A stretch of DNA of 64,000 bases from an uncultured Sphingomonas sp. Its GTDB lineage: Bacteria; Pseudomonadota; Alphaproteobacteria; Sphingomonadales; Sphingomonadaceae. The notes beneath the pieces are model-generated. The model was given only the letters and a program-made list of their open reading frames with translations, was not told the DNA's origin and did not search any database. The translations under genes were made by a program, and so were the position numbers. How positions within the stretch are numbered: the first letter of the stretch is position 1; every line of letters starts with the position of its first letter. Shown one piece after another: positions 33,765 through 44,100 of this stretch. The stretch lies in NCBI RefSeq assembly GCF_936927845.1, contig NZ_CAKZHV010000060.1, positions 62,001 through 126,000 on the forward strand, given 5' to 3'.

Positions 33765-34730
33765 ATGACGACGATGCAGGCCGCGGTGCTGACCGCGCCC
33801 GGAGAAATGACGATTACCGACGTGGATCGGCCCGTCCCCGCCGCGGGCGAGGTTCGCATCCGGCTTGAGGGCTGCGGCGTCTGCGCGTCCAACGTTGAGC
33901 CGTTCGAGGGTCAGCCTTGGTCGACCTTCCCCGGCGCGCCCGGCGGCATGGGGCACGAGGGCTGGGGCATTGTTGACGCGCTGGGAGACGGCGTAACCGA
34001 GCTCGCACCCGGCGACCGCGTCGCCTTTCTCGCCGGTCACAGCTTCGCGCACTACGACGTCGCGCCCGCCGACATGGTGGTGAAGCTGCCCGACGCGCTC
34101 GGCGATCAGCCCTTTCCCGGCGAGCCGCTCGGCTGCGCGATGAACATCTTCCGCCGCGCCGACATCCGCGCCGGACAGACGGTCGCGATCATCGGCATCG
34201 GCTTTCTGGGTGCGGTGCTGACCAAGCTCGCCACCGATGTCGGCGCCCGCGTGATCGCGATCTCGCGCCGTGATGAGTCGCTCGATCTCGCCCGCCGCTT
34301 CGGCGCGGCCGAGACGGTGCCGATGCACGATCATTGGGCGATCATCGACGAGGTCAAGCGCCTGACCGGTGAGGTGATGTGCGAGCGCGTGATCGAGGCG
34401 GTCGGCAAGCAATGGCCGCTCGACCTAGCCACCGCGCTGATCGGCTTCGGCGGCCGGCTCGTGATCGCGGGCTACCACCAGGACGGCCCGCGCCAGGTCA
34501 ACATGCAGGACTGGAACTGGAAGGGGATCGACGTCGTCAACGCGCACGAGCGTGATCCCGCGGTCCAGCGTCGCGGCGTCGAGGAAGCGATCGACGCGGT
34601 CGCATCGGGCCGAATCGACCTCGCCGCCCTCCTCACCCACCGCTATCCCTTGTCGCAATTGTCAGACGCGATTCTCGCGACGCGCGACAAGCCGCACGGC
34701 TTCGTCAAGGCGCTGGTGATCTATGAGTAA
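33765..34730 (+). CDS. zinc-dependent alcohol dehydrogenase family protein
   Basis: The 321-residue MDR protein has catalytic zinc ligands Cys40 (GCGVC) and the His64-Glu65 pair (GMGHEGWG). The structural-zinc cysteine cluster is missing. The NAD-binding Rossmann fold lies at VAIIGIGFLGAVLTKLA. It is a short MDR dehydrogenase, loosely like sorbitol or L-threonine 3-dehydrogenases. It overlaps the next gene, a Gfo/Idh/MocA oxidoreductase, by 8 bases, so the two form a small operon probably acting on sugars or polyols. The substrate is not predictable from sequence. The start is at ATG 33765 after a GGGGAGA site. Confidence 0.87.
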   Translation: MTTMQAAVLTAPGEMTITDVDRPVPAAGEVRIRLEGCGVCASNVEPFEGQPWSTFPGAPGGMGHEGWGIVDALGDGVTELAPGDRVAFLAGHSFAHYDVAPADMVVKLPDALGDQPFPGEPLGCAMNIFRRADIRAGQTVAIIGIGFLGAVLTKLATDVGARVIAISRRDESLDLARRFGAAETVPMHDHWAIIDEVKRLTGEVMCERVIEAVGKQWPLDLATALIGFGGRLVIAGYHQDGPRQVNMQDWNWKGIDVVNAHERDPAVQRRGVEEAIDAVASGRIDLAALLTHRYPLSQLSDAILATRDKPHGFVKALVIYE

Positions 34731-35721
34731 CGCCAGGCCTCGCAAACCGCGGCTCGGTTTCCTCGGCGTAGGCTGGATCGGTCGTCACCGCATGGAGGCG
34801 ATGCTCGCGACCGGACTGGTCGAGGCCGCCGCGATCAGCGACCCCTCGCCCGACATGATGCGCGACGCCGCGCTGCTCGCACCGCACGCGCAGGTGGTCG
34901 ATGACCTCGACGCGATGCTCGCGCTCGACCTTGATGGCGTGGTCATCGCCAGTCCCAGCGCGCTCCACGCCGCGCAGTCGATCCAGGCGCTTGAGGCCGG
35001 CAAGGCGGTGTTCTGCCAGAAACCGCTCGGCCGCGACGCCGCGGAAACGCAGGCCGTCGTTGCCGCCGCCCGCGCCGCCGACCGGCTGCTCGGCGTCGAC
35101 CTGTCCTACCGCTTCATCGCGGGCATGGAGAAGATAGCCGAACTGGTACGCGCAGGAACGCTTGGCCGGCTGTTCGCGGTCGATCTCGTCTTCCACAACG
35201 CCTACGGTCCCGACAAGCCGTGGTTCTACGACCGCGCGCAATCGGGTGGCGGTTGCGTGATGGATCTCGGCATCCACTTGGTCGACCTCGCGATGTGGCT
35301 GACTGGCGAGGACGTCCAATCGGTGTCCTCGTCATTGTTTGCTGGCGGAGCGCCGCTGGCGGGTCGCGATACGGTGGAGGATTACGCCGTCGCCACGCTC
35401 ACGCTCGACAATGACGTGACCGTCCGCCTCGCCTGTTCGTGGCGCCTCCACGCGGGCCAAGATGCGGTGATCGAGGCAAGCTTCTACGGCACGAACGGCG
35501 GCGCCACGATGCGCAACGTCGGTGGCTCGTTCTACGATTTCGAGACGCGGCACAATACCGGCACGCACGCGGCCGTCGTCGCCACTCCGCCCGAGGAATG
35601 GGGCGGTCGCGCCGCGGTCGATTGGGCACGCCGCCTTGCCGCCAATCCGCATTTCGACCCGCAGGCCGACGAGTTCGTCGCCACCGCGCGCGCGCTCGAC
35701 CGCATCTACGCCGGGCAGTGA
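34723..35721 (+). CDS. Gfo/Idh/MocA family oxidoreductase
   Basis: The 332-residue protein has the N-terminal NAD(P)-binding motif GFLGVGWIGRHR, then the signature FCQKPLGRDAAET (normally E-K-P, here Q-K-P with Lys retained) and the C-terminal alpha/beta domain containing GGGCVMDLGIHLVDLAMWL, the conserved GGG-DxGxHxxD motif. Members oxidise or reduce sugars, inositols and related compounds. It overlaps the preceding dehydrogenase by 8 bases and is therefore translationally coupled to it. A strong hairpin terminator follows. Confidence 0.92.
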   Translation: MSNARPRKPRLGFLGVGWIGRHRMEAMLATGLVEAAAISDPSPDMMRDAALLAPHAQVVDDLDAMLALDLDGVVIASPSALHAAQSIQALEAGKAVFCQKPLGRDAAETQAVVAAARAADRLLGVDLSYRFIAGMEKIAELVRAGTLGRLFAVDLVFHNAYGPDKPWFYDRAQSGGGCVMDLGIHLVDLAMWLTGEDVQSVSSSLFAGGAPLAGRDTVEDYAVATLTLDNDVTVRLACSWRLHAGQDAVIEASFYGTNGGATMRNVGGSFYDFETRHNTGTHAAVVATPPEEWGGRAAVDWARRLAANPHFDPQADEFVATARALDRIYAGQ

Positions 35722-35728
35722 AGCTCAC

Positions 35729-35764
35729 GCATCCGCCGCGCGCGATAGAACGCGCGGCGGATGC
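35729..35764. terminator. bidirectional hairpin terminator
   Basis: A perfect 14-bp stem (GCATCCGCCGCGCG / CGCGCGGCGGATGC) with an 8-base CGATAGAA loop lies 8 bases after the Gfo/Idh stop and 5 bases before the end of the convergent retropepsin gene. No T tract follows, so it may act with Rho or as a stable 3' end for both mRNAs. Confidence 0.6.
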
Positions 35765-35768
35765 GCCA

Positions 35769-37568
35769 TCAATACGTCAGATTGTACCGTTTCGCGCGCT
35801 CCTCGATCTTCTCGTCGAGCTTGAGCGCCGCGGCATGATCCTCGCTTCCACGCTTCGTGTCGCCGCCGCGGGTCAGCGCAACGCCGCGCGCGTAGCGTGA
35901 CCAAGCGTTGTCGGGATCACCCTTCAGCGCGGCGTCGTAGTCCGCCACTGCCAGCTTCCACTCCCCGCGCCGCAGCCGCACCAGCGCGCGACTGTCGAGC
36001 GTGCTCACGTCGCCTTTGCGCAGCCGCAGCGCGGCGTCGCAATCGCTCAGCGCCTGATCGAGCCCGGTTCCGGCGAGCGCGCGCGCCCAGCACCGGCCGT
36101 TGAACGCCGACGCACGGCTGCTGTCCTCGGGATGCGCCTTGAACCACGAGTCATAATTGGCAACCGCGCGATCATAGTCGCCCAGTTCGGTCAACATGCC
36201 ACCGACGCTCAACCGCCGGTCGGACTGCGGCGCGAGCGTCGCATCGACGGCGCGCAGATCGACGCGCGCGCCCATGCGATCCTCGTCGTGCAACCGCCGC
36301 CCCGCGCGCAGCATCCGTGCGTCGACGTCGCTCGGCGACAGGTCGATCGCACGGTCGAGATCGGCCGCCCCCGCCTTTTCGGCAACCGTCTCCGCCGACG
36401 TCGGCTCCTTGCCGCGCTTGTCATAGGCGATCGAGAAATGCGCCATCGCACGCTGGTACCGGTAATGTCCTTCGCCTGGCGCCATCACAATCGCCTTGTC
36501 GAAGTCGGCGATCGCCTCGGCATATCGCTTGTTTGATGCCGCGGCCGCACCGCGGCGGCTGTACCCGGCAGCATCGGTCGGCTGGGGCGTCTTGTCGTTG
36601 ATCGCGATCACCGTGCCGTCAGCGGTCACCGCGCGTCGCGGATTGAGCCCGAACAACGGCCCGCCTTCGTAGGTGAAGAACATGACGCGCTGCGAATTCG
36701 AGACGAAGATGCGGTGCGTAAGAAAAAAGTCGATTCCGACCAGCATCTGCGTATCGCCCACGCCCATGTCGGCGAACTGGATCGTTGGCTTCCTCAACGC
36801 CTCGCCACCGACTTCGATCTGCTTGAACGTTGCCCGGTAGGTCTGGACATGCCGCATGCCCAGGCCACGGCTCAGTCCGTCCTCGCTGACCCCGGCCCCG
36901 CCCGGCACCACGCCGAGCCGCTTGGCCATTGCAGCCGACAACAATGACTCGTCAGCACCCGTATCGAACATCGCCTGCACCTTCTGGCCGTCGATCAGGA
37001 TCTGCGCTTCGGTGTGAGGGTTGAACACGCTGCCGGGCTGACGGATCAGGTTCAACATGCTGACCGGCCGATCATCCGCCCAATAAGCGAGATTGCCTCC
37101 CTTACATCCGGTCACCTTCATCAAGCGCACGACACCGTGCGGCAGGTCGTACTCGACGTCCATCGCGCCGAGAATATTCTGCCCGATCAACCCGGCGGTG
37201 CCGGTGTCGCTGCCCGCGACGACGAAGTCGACCTTGGGGATCGGAATGCCTGCAAGGGCGAAGTTGCGCGCGTTGGCGACGCCCGCGGACGCGTCGCCGC
37301 CGATGCCAGACACGAAGAACCCGTCAATCTTGCGAATTTGCAGGCCGAATTCCTGCGCCGACGCGCGTGACAGCGTGCTGTAGAATGCGCCGCTATCGAG
37401 GATGAAGCGCGCGGTCTTGTCGCCGAATTTTGCCGAGATCATCGGCTGCCGCCCTGCCATCGTAACCGGCAGGGTTGCCGCGACACGCACCTCGCATTTG
37501 TCCGCCGCCCATGCACCTGTCGGAAACGATCCGCCCAACAGCGCCGCTAGAATGAAGCCCTTACGCAT
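35769..37568 (-). CDS. exported protein with two retropepsin-like domains and TPR repeats
   Basis: From ATG 37568 the 599-residue protein has a signal peptide (MRKGFILAALLGGSFPTGAWA), then two aspartic-protease-like domains. The first has the active-site triplet DSG at 58-60 (ILDSGAFYS) and the second has DTG at 202-204 (MFDTGADES). Both are retropepsin/gag-pre-integrase-like folds of about 130 residues. From about residue 335 the rest consists of four to five TPR-like helix pairs (YAEAIADFDKAIVMAPGEGH, DYDRAVANYDSWFKAHPEDS, EWKLAVADYDAALKGDPDNA). Single retropepsin domains fused to TPRs are known in proteobacteria; the tandem pair might act as an intramolecular dimer like eukaryotic pepsins. 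Periplasmic location is likely. Protease activity is unproven. Confidence 0.85.
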   Translation of the reverse strand: MRKGFILAALLGGSFPTGAWAADKCEVRVAATLPVTMAGRQPMISAKFGDKTARFILDSGAFYSTLSRASAQEFGLQIRKIDGFFVSGIGGDASAGVANARNFALAGIPIPKVDFVVAGSDTGTAGLIGQNILGAMDVEYDLPHGVVRLMKVTGCKGGNLAYWADDRPVSMLNLIRQPGSVFNPHTEAQILIDGQKVQAMFDTGADESLLSAAMAKRLGVVPGGAGVSEDGLSRGLGMRHVQTYRATFKQIEVGGEALRKPTIQFADMGVGDTQMLVGIDFFLTHRIFVSNSQRVMFFTYEGGPLFGLNPRRAVTADGTVIAINDKTPQPTDAAGYSRRGAAAASNKRYAEAIADFDKAIVMAPGEGHYRYQRAMAHFSIAYDKRGKEPTSAETVAEKAGAADLDRAIDLSPSDVDARMLRAGRRLHDEDRMGARVDLRAVDATLAPQSDRRLSVGGMLTELGDYDRAVANYDSWFKAHPEDSSRASAFNGRCWARALAGTGLDQALSDCDAALRLRKGDVSTLDSRALVRLRRGEWKLAVADYDAALKGDPDNAWSRYARGVALTRGGDTKRGSEDHAAALKLDEKIEERAKRYNLTY

Positions 37569-37650
37569 CCACACTCCCCCACGCCCGCGCTCCCCAGCAC
37601 GGGTTTGGGAGAACCTAGCCCGGGCTGCGGCGCGCGCAAACGACCGGAAT

Positions 37651-38874
<1,224 letters not shown>

Positions 38875-38966
38875 GGACACGAGTTCTAGAGCTCCCGTGC
38901 GCCGACACAATGCCCGCCACCGAAACGAGAAGGGGCGAGGACACCGTCCCCGCCCCTCGCAATCCC

Positions 38967-39048
38967 GTCACCCGGACTTGATCCGGGCACCCGCTTTCTT
39001 CCACCCGCAGCAATAGAAGCGGGATCCCGGCTCAAGGCCGGGATGACG
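38967..39048. repeat. REP-like palindromic repeat, copy B
   Basis: The 82-bp element begins GTCACCCGGACTTGATCCGG and ends GCTCAAGGCCGGGATGACG, with the same nested inverted halves as copy A at 9447-9530. The central CGCTTTCTTCC ... AGAAGCGGG pairing is clear. It lies between threonine synthase and grpE. Confidence 0.75.
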
Positions 39049-39073
39049 GGCAATGAGTTAACCTCCTCGCCGC

Positions 39074-39619
39074 TCAGTCCGGCTTCTTCGCCACCGCGAC
39101 CAGCGCGGGGCGCAGCAGGCGATCCTTGATCATCCAGCCCGACTGCATCTCCTGCACGATCGTGCCGGGCTCGGCGTCGCTCGGCATCTCCATCATCGCC
39201 TGATGCTTGTTGGGGTCGAGCGGCTCGCCCATTGCGGCGATGCGCGTGATGCCGTTGCGCTCGAACACCTTTTCCAGCTCACGGCCCGTAGCTTCCAGGC
39301 CCGTCACCAGCCCCTTGAACTTGTCGTCGCCGCGCAGCTCGGCCGGGATCGCGGCGAGCCCGCGCTCCAGATTGTCGGCGACCGACAGCACGTCGCGCGC
39401 GAAATTGGTCGCGGCATAGGCGCGCGCGTCGGCGGCATCCTTTTCCGCCCGGCGGCGCACGTTCTGGATGTCGGCGCGCGCGTACAGCGTTTCCTGCTGC
39501 GCGGCGGCGAGCTGTTCCTCCAGCTCGGCGATCCGCGCGGCTTGGCCGTCATGCTCGGCCAGCTCGGGTGCTGCCTCGGCGGTCTGTTCGCGCAGGTCTT
39601 CGGTCGTCTCGTCGGCCAT
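39074..39619 (-). CDS. grpE: nucleotide exchange factor GrpE
   Basis: The 181-residue protein has the typical long N-terminal coiled coil (about 20-100, ARIAELEEQLAAAQQETLYARADIQNVRRRAEKD) and the C-terminal beta domain with DPNKHQAMMEMPSDAEPGTIVQEMQSGWMIKDRLLRPALVAV, which is diagnostic of GrpE. It drives ADP release from DnaK. It is followed downstream by nothing on this strand, and hrcA lies upstream in the same orientation with 45 bases between, the usual hrcA-grpE pairing. ATG 39619 or 39622 could be the start. Confidence 0.96.
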   Translation of the reverse strand: MADETTEDLREQTAEAAPELAEHDGQAARIAELEEQLAAAQQETLYARADIQNVRRRAEKDAADARAYAATNFARDVLSVADNLERGLAAIPAELRGDDKFKGLVTGLEATGRELEKVFERNGITRIAAMGEPLDPNKHQAMMEMPSDAEPGTIVQEMQSGWMIKDRLLRPALVAVAKKPD

Positions 39620-39664
39620 CATTGCCCCTGTGTTTGATACGAATCTGATTGCGATTGGCGCCGC

Positions 39665-40708
39665 TCAACCCATCAATCGGGCGAGCGTCGCCGCGGTGAA
39701 ATCCACTATCGGCACGATCCGCGCGTAGTTCAACCGCGTAGGCCCGATCACGCCGACCACCCCGACGACGCGTCCGTCGAGCCCGCGGAACGGTTTCGCG
39801 ATCACCGACGAGCCCGATAGCGCGAACAGCTTGTTCTCCGCACCGATGAAGATGCGCGTCGCATCGCCCGCACTCGCCGCACCCAGCAGCGCGGCAACCT
39901 CCTGCTTGCCCTCCAGATCGTCGAGCAATTCGCGCACCCGCTCCAGGTCCGCCGCTGCCGCATCGTCGAGCAAGCGCCCCTGCCCGCGCACGATCAGCAC
40001 CGATCGCCGCGCCCCGTCCTCGCTCCACACCGCCAGCCCGCGCTCCACCAGCGTCCGCGCCGCCGCGTCCAGCGCACTCTGCCCCTCGCCCAGCTCGCGC
40101 TCGATCCGCGCGCGCGCTTCGGCGAGCGTCAATCCGCCGAGTGTTGCGGTCATGTAGTTGCCGGCCTCGACCAGCGCCGACGCGCCGATCCCCGACGGCA
40201 GGTCGACCACGCGGTTCTCGACCCCGCCGTCCTCCGCCACCAGCACCGCGAGTGCCTGTGCCTGCCCCAACGGCACGAACCCGATCGAGCGCAGCACCGC
40301 CTCGCGCTTGGGCACCATCACCAGCCCCGCGCACGCCGACAATCCCGACAGTGCCGCGGTGGTCGCCGCCAGCGCTTCCTCCACCGGCCCGCGATTGGCC
40401 GCGCGCGCCTCGATCTGCGCACGCTCCTCCGCGCTCGGCTCCAGCGCCTGCATCATGCCGTCGACGAACAGGCGAAGCCCGCGCTCGGTCGGCATCCGCC
40501 CCGCGCTGGTGTGCGGCGCCGCGAGCAGCCCCATCGCTTCCAGTTGCGCCAGCACGCCGCGGATCGAGGCGGGCGACAGGTTCAATCCCGCCTGCGCCAG
40601 CGTCTTCGATCCCACCGGCTGCCCGCTGGTCAGATAGCCGTCGACCACGCGGCGAAAGATGTCGCGCGCGCGGTCGGACAATTCGGCGATCGGCGGGGTC
40701 GCGCTCAT
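39665..40708 (-). CDS. hrcA: heat-inducible transcription repressor HrcA
   Basis: The 347-residue repressor binds CIRCE operators and represses groESL and dnaK-type genes. It has an N-terminal winged-helix (ARDIFRRVVDGYLTSGQPVGSKTLAQAGLNLSPASIRGVLAQLEAMGLL), a GAF-like domain, and the characteristic C-terminal GVVGVIGPTRLNYARIVPIVDFTA. No CIRCE site was seen in the window, so any regulated chaperone operon is elsewhere. ATG 40708 was chosen because upstream sequence to 40825 is not HrcA-like. grpE follows on the same strand. Confidence 0.96.
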   Translation of the reverse strand: MSATPPIAELSDRARDIFRRVVDGYLTSGQPVGSKTLAQAGLNLSPASIRGVLAQLEAMGLLAAPHTSAGRMPTERGLRLFVDGMMQALEPSAEERAQIEARAANRGPVEEALAATTAALSGLSACAGLVMVPKREAVLRSIGFVPLGQAQALAVLVAEDGGVENRVVDLPSGIGASALVEAGNYMTATLGGLTLAEARARIERELGEGQSALDAAARTLVERGLAVWSEDGARRSVLIVRGQGRLLDDAAAADLERVRELLDDLEGKQEVAALLGAASAGDATRIFIGAENKLFALSGSSVIAKPFRGLDGRVVGVVGVIGPTRLNYARIVPIVDFTAATLARLMG

Positions 40709-40868
40709 GGAACGGAATGTATGCGCGCAGCGCGCGTCGCTCAACCGGGTGCGCTCTTGGATCAAGGCACCTGACCAACGCGACTGATCGCCGGCCACCT
40801 GCCAACCACCGCTGGCGTCGCCCACCGCTGCCCGCTAGGAACCACGTCACATTACCCAAGGAGTTCCC

Positions 40869-41582
40869 ATGCGTCCCAGCGGCCGTGCGCCCGACCAGAT
40901 GCGCGCCATCGCGATCGAGCCCCATTTCACCCGCCACGCGGAAGGGTCCGTCCTGATCGGCTTCGGCGACACGCGCGTGCTCGTCACCGCCAGCGTTGAG
41001 GAGCGCGTCCCGCCGTTCCTGCGCGGCAAGGGTCAGGGCTGGGTGACGGCCGAATACGGCATGCTGCCGCGCGCCACCCACACCCGCGGCAGCCGCGAGG
41101 CCGCAAAGGGCAAGCAGTCGGGCCGCACGCAGGAAATCCAGCGGCTGATCGGGCGCTCGTTACGCGCGGTCACCGACATGAAGCTGCTCGGTGAGCGGCA
41201 GATCACGCTCGACTGCGACGTGATCCAGGCCGACGGCGGCACGCGCACTGCGGCGATCTCGGGCGCGTGGGTCGCGCTCCGCCTCGCGGTCAACACGCTC
41301 ATGGCGCAGGGGAAGCTCACCGCCGACCCGATCACGCAAAAAGTTGCCGCGGTGTCGTGCGGCATCTATCAGGGGCAGCCGGTGCTCGACCTCGATTACG
41401 TCGAGGACTCGAACGCCGACGCCGACGGCAATTTCGTCCTGCTCGGCAACGGCCACATCGCCGAAGCGCAGGCAACCGCCGAGCATGCCACCTACGACGA
41501 GGAAGCGCTGCTCCGCCTGCTCCGCCTCGCCCGCATCGGCTGCACCGAGATATTCGCCGCGCAGGACCGCGCGACGCAATGA
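40869..41582 (+). CDS. rph: ribonuclease PH
   Basis: The 237-residue phosphorolytic exoribonuclease trims tRNA 3' ends. It has [30 protein letters not shown] at the N-terminus, [41 protein letters not shown], and [17 protein letters not shown] in the second half, all strongly conserved in RPH. A GGAG site lies 6 bases before ATG 40869. The last codon's stop overlaps the rdgB start by 4 bases (ATGA at 41579), so the two are coupled. It is divergent from hrcA. Confidence 0.97.
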   Translation: MRPSGRAPDQMRAIAIEPHFTRHAEGSVLIGFGDTRVLVTASVEERVPPFLRGKGQGWVTAEYGMLPRATHTRGSREAAKGKQSGRTQEIQRLIGRSLRAVTDMKLLGERQITLDCDVIQADGGTRTAAISGAWVALRLAVNTLMAQGKLTADPITQKVAAVSCGIYQGQPVLDLDYVEDSNADADGNFVLLGNGHIAEAQATAEHATYDEEALLRLLRLARIGCTEIFAAQDRATQ

Positions 41583-42205
41583 GCGGCGAGGGCAACGAAC
41601 CGCAGGCGATCCGCAAGCTCCAATCCGGCAAGCTCGTCATCGCCAGCCACAATGCGGGCAAGGTGCGCGAGATCGCCGCGCTGCTGGAAGGCCGCGGGCT
41701 CGAGGTGATCTCGGCGGGCGCGCTCGACCTGCCCGAGCCGGAGGAAACCGGCACCACCTTCGTCATGAACGCGGAGCTGAAGGCGCGCGCCGCCGCCGAT
41801 CTATCGGGCCTCCCCGCGCTCGCCGACGACAGCGGGCTGTGCGTCGAAGCATTGGGCGGCGATCCCGGCATCTTCTCCGCGCGCTGGGGCGGCGAGAACA
41901 AGGATTTCGCCCACGCGATGCGGCTGGTCGAGGACAAGCTCGCGCAGCAGCCCCACGCGCCCCGAGACGCGCATTTCGTCTGCGCGCTCGCGCTCGCCTG
42001 GCCCGATGGCCACGTCGAATGGTTCGAGGGCCGCGTCGACGGCACGCTCGTCTGGCCACCCCGCGGCGACAAGGGCCACGGCTACGACCCCGTGTTCCGG
42101 CCCGCAGGCCACGACGTGACGTTCGGCGAGATGGACGAACCCGCAAAGAATGAGATCAGCCACCGCGGCGACGCCTTCCGCCAGATGGTCGCGGCGGTGT
42201 TCTGA
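41579..42205 (+). CDS. rdgB: RdgB/HAM1 family XTP/dITP pyrophosphatase
   Basis: The 208-residue enzyme removes non-canonical purine nucleotides (dITP, XTP) from the pool. It has [19 protein letters not shown] near the N-terminus, [21 protein letters not shown] with the catalytic Asp, [11 protein letters not shown] and [10 protein letters not shown]. It overlaps rph by 4 bases. rph-rdgB-hemW is a conserved alphaproteobacterial order; here two other genes and a repeat lie between rdgB and hemW. Confidence 0.96.
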   Translation: MSGEGNEPQAIRKLQSGKLVIASHNAGKVREIAALLEGRGLEVISAGALDLPEPEETGTTFVMNAELKARAAADLSGLPALADDSGLCVEALGGDPGIFSARWGGENKDFAHAMRLVEDKLAQQPHAPRDAHFVCALALAWPDGHVEWFEGRVDGTLVWPPRGDKGHGYDPVFRPAGHDVTFGEMDEPAKNEISHRGDAFRQMVAAVF

Positions 42206-42265
42206 TCGGCGTGGTGGCGGTCGAGTTGGAAGTTTTGGGGCGTGTACCAACGGTTTCGCGCCAAC

Positions 42266-42349
42266 GTCACCCCGGAGCTGATCCGGGGTCCCGCTGCCTT
42301 CTTCTATCACGTCCAAGAAGCGGGATCCCGGATCAAGTCCGGGACGACG
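42266..42349. repeat. REP-like palindromic repeat, copy C
   Basis: The 84-bp element GTCACCCCGGAGCTGATCCG ... GATCAAGTCCGGGACGACG has the two nested palindromic halves seen at 9447, 38967 and 57989. It directly follows rdgB and precedes a small membrane gene. Confidence 0.75.
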
Positions 42350-42384
42350 GGAGTTGCTAAGTCGGAAAGCGCTAGGAGCAGAAG

Positions 42385-42549
42385 ATGCACATGCCGGTTC
42401 TCGTCTACCTCGCCGTCGCCGCGCTGATCGCCCTCGTCGGCTTCATCATCGCGCAGGTCGTGCCCGGCGCGGGCGTGCCGTTCGTGATCTTCGCGTCGCT
42501 GATCTGGACCGGCTATTCCGCCCGCCGCGCGCAGGATCGCGCGCGCTAG
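42385..42549 (+). CDS. small hydrophobic membrane protein
   Basis: The 54-residue frame (MHMPVLVYLAVAALIALVGF...) encodes two adjoining hydrophobic helices (VLVYLAVAALIALVGFIIAQ and VPFVIFASLIWTGYSA) ending RRAQDRAR on the positive side. A TAGGAG ribosome-binding site 7 bases upstream of ATG 42385 supports it. A second ATG at 42391 is possible. It ends one base before the stop of the convergent decarboxylase gene. The function is unknown. Confidence 0.5.
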   Translation: MHMPVLVYLAVAALIALVGFIIAQVVPGAGVPFVIFASLIWTGYSARRAQDRAR

Positions 42550-42550
42550 T

Positions 42551-44038
42551 TCACTCCGCGGCCAGCGCCTGCGCGGGCTGATCCGCCACCACCCGCAGCG
42601 TCCGCTCGCTGGGATCGATCGGATCGAGGAAGAACGCGCCCGCGTCGCGATTGGCGGTCAGCGATTGGACATGCGCCGCGCTGATCCGCTGCCCCGGCAC
42701 CAATCGCGGCACGCCCGGCGGCGCGGGCGCGATCATCTCCGCTGCGATCCGGCCCTCGGCCTGGGCCAGTGGCACCTGCTCGGCCGCGCCGAACAGCGCC
42801 TCGCCCGGGTCGATCGCCATGTCGACGCCCAGCGCGCTGATCGGCGGCGCATCGCCGGTCGGTGCGAGCGACAAGGTGCCCTTGCGCAGCCCCTTCGCGC
42901 ACGCCGCCAGCCCGCGCGCCAGTGCGCGCACGTCGCTCGCCGTCGTGCCCGGCGCGACGATCGCCAGCAGGTGCCGCGCGTCGGACAACCCGACGCTGAC
43001 GCGATATTCCTTGTTCAACCAATCGTCGATCGCATAGCCCGACACGCCCAGCCCGCTCACGTCGATCAGTACCTTGGTCTCGTCCAGGTCCGCGCCCGCG
43101 GGCAGATCGTCGCGACCGAAGACGCGCACGCCCTTGATCTTGCCGAGCTTGCGCCGGAGGTCGGCCGCGCGCGCCAGCGCTTCGCCCCACATTTCCTCGC
43201 CGTGCAGCACGTGCTCGCGCCGCGCCACGTCCAGGCTGGCGAGGATCGGCACCGAGGGGCTGGTCGTCTCGAACAGCTCGTACGCCATCCACAATCGCTG
43301 GCGATCGACCAGTTCGCCGCGCGCGAGCAGCGCGGACCCTTGCGTCAGCGCCCCCATCGTCTTGTGGACGCTGTAGACCGCGACATCGGCATCCTTGGTC
43401 AACGCGTCGTCGGGTAGCCCTTCGCAGAAGGCGAACGCCCCGCCCCACGCCGCGTCGCAGATCAGCGGCAGCCCACGCGCGTGACAGATGGCGGCGAGCG
43501 CGGCGATGTCGCTGGTCACGCCGAAATAGGTCGGCGACACGACCACGAACGCCTTGGCCTGCGGGTGCTGGTCGAGCGCTGCGGTCAGCGCCTCCGACGC
43601 GACGCCATGCTCGATGTCGAAGGTCGCGTCGATCATCACCGGGACGACCTGCGCCTTCAACCCCACCGCCAACGCGTGCGCGCGCTCGGCCTTATGGACG
43701 TTGGCGGCGAGCAGCACCGTGTCGCCTGGCCCCGCGACCGCGGCGAGCGCGGTGTGCAGGCTCTGCGTCGACCCACCGGTCACGAACCGGCAGAAGTCCG
43801 CCTGCCACGCCTCCGCCGCGATCTCGTGTGCGCGCTGGAGCACGTGCGCGCCCTCCGTGCGGTCGTCCAGGCCCTTGGGCGTGATCACGTCGGCCTCGAA
43901 CACGCGCTTGCCAAGCGCCTTGGCAAGATCGCGCGGGACGGCGGCTCCCTGATGGTGGCCGGGCGCGCCGAAGCCGTGAACCTTGTTGCGCTCCATCTGC
44001 TGCAAGGCGTCGAGAATGGGGGCTTGGGTCTGATCCAT
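42551..44038 (-). CDS. Orn/Lys/Arg decarboxylase-family PLP enzyme
   Basis: The 495-residue fold-type I PLP enzyme has GFGAPGHHQGAAVPRDL at the N-terminus, FVTGGSTQSLHTALAAV, CDAAWGGAF and the Schiff-base lysine Lys226 in SVHKTMGALTQGS, typical of the Orn/Lys/Arg decarboxylase major domain (PF01276). The C-terminal domain is shorter than in inducible decarboxylases. It would form polyamine or diamine from a basic amino acid, but the specificity is not clear. It is inserted between rdgB and hemW, which are normally adjacent in related genomes. ATG 44038 is selected. Confidence 0.9.
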   Translation of the reverse strand: MDQTQAPILDALQQMERNKVHGFGAPGHHQGAAVPRDLAKALGKRVFEADVITPKGLDDRTEGAHVLQRAHEIAAEAWQADFCRFVTGGSTQSLHTALAAVAGPGDTVLLAANVHKAERAHALAVGLKAQVVPVMIDATFDIEHGVASEALTAALDQHPQAKAFVVVSPTYFGVTSDIAALAAICHARGLPLICDAAWGGAFAFCEGLPDDALTKDADVAVYSVHKTMGALTQGSALLARGELVDRQRLWMAYELFETTSPSVPILASLDVARREHVLHGEEMWGEALARAADLRRKLGKIKGVRVFGRDDLPAGADLDETKVLIDVSGLGVSGYAIDDWLNKEYRVSVGLSDARHLLAIVAPGTTASDVRALARGLAACAKGLRKGTLSLAPTGDAPPISALGVDMAIDPGEALFGAAEQVPLAQAEGRIAAEMIAPAPPGVPRLVPGQRISAAHVQSLTANRDAGAFFLDPIDPSERTLRVVADQPAQALAAE

Positions 44039-44100
44039 GCGGCAGGAACGCTGCCCTGTCGTACGGTGTCCTACCGTTCCACCCATGTCATGAAAATAAA

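Noticed and set aside
39549..41081. 510-codon minus-strand frame overlapping grpE, hrcA and rph
   Set aside because: It crosses three well-supported genes and has no recognisable domain, so it is a shadow frame.
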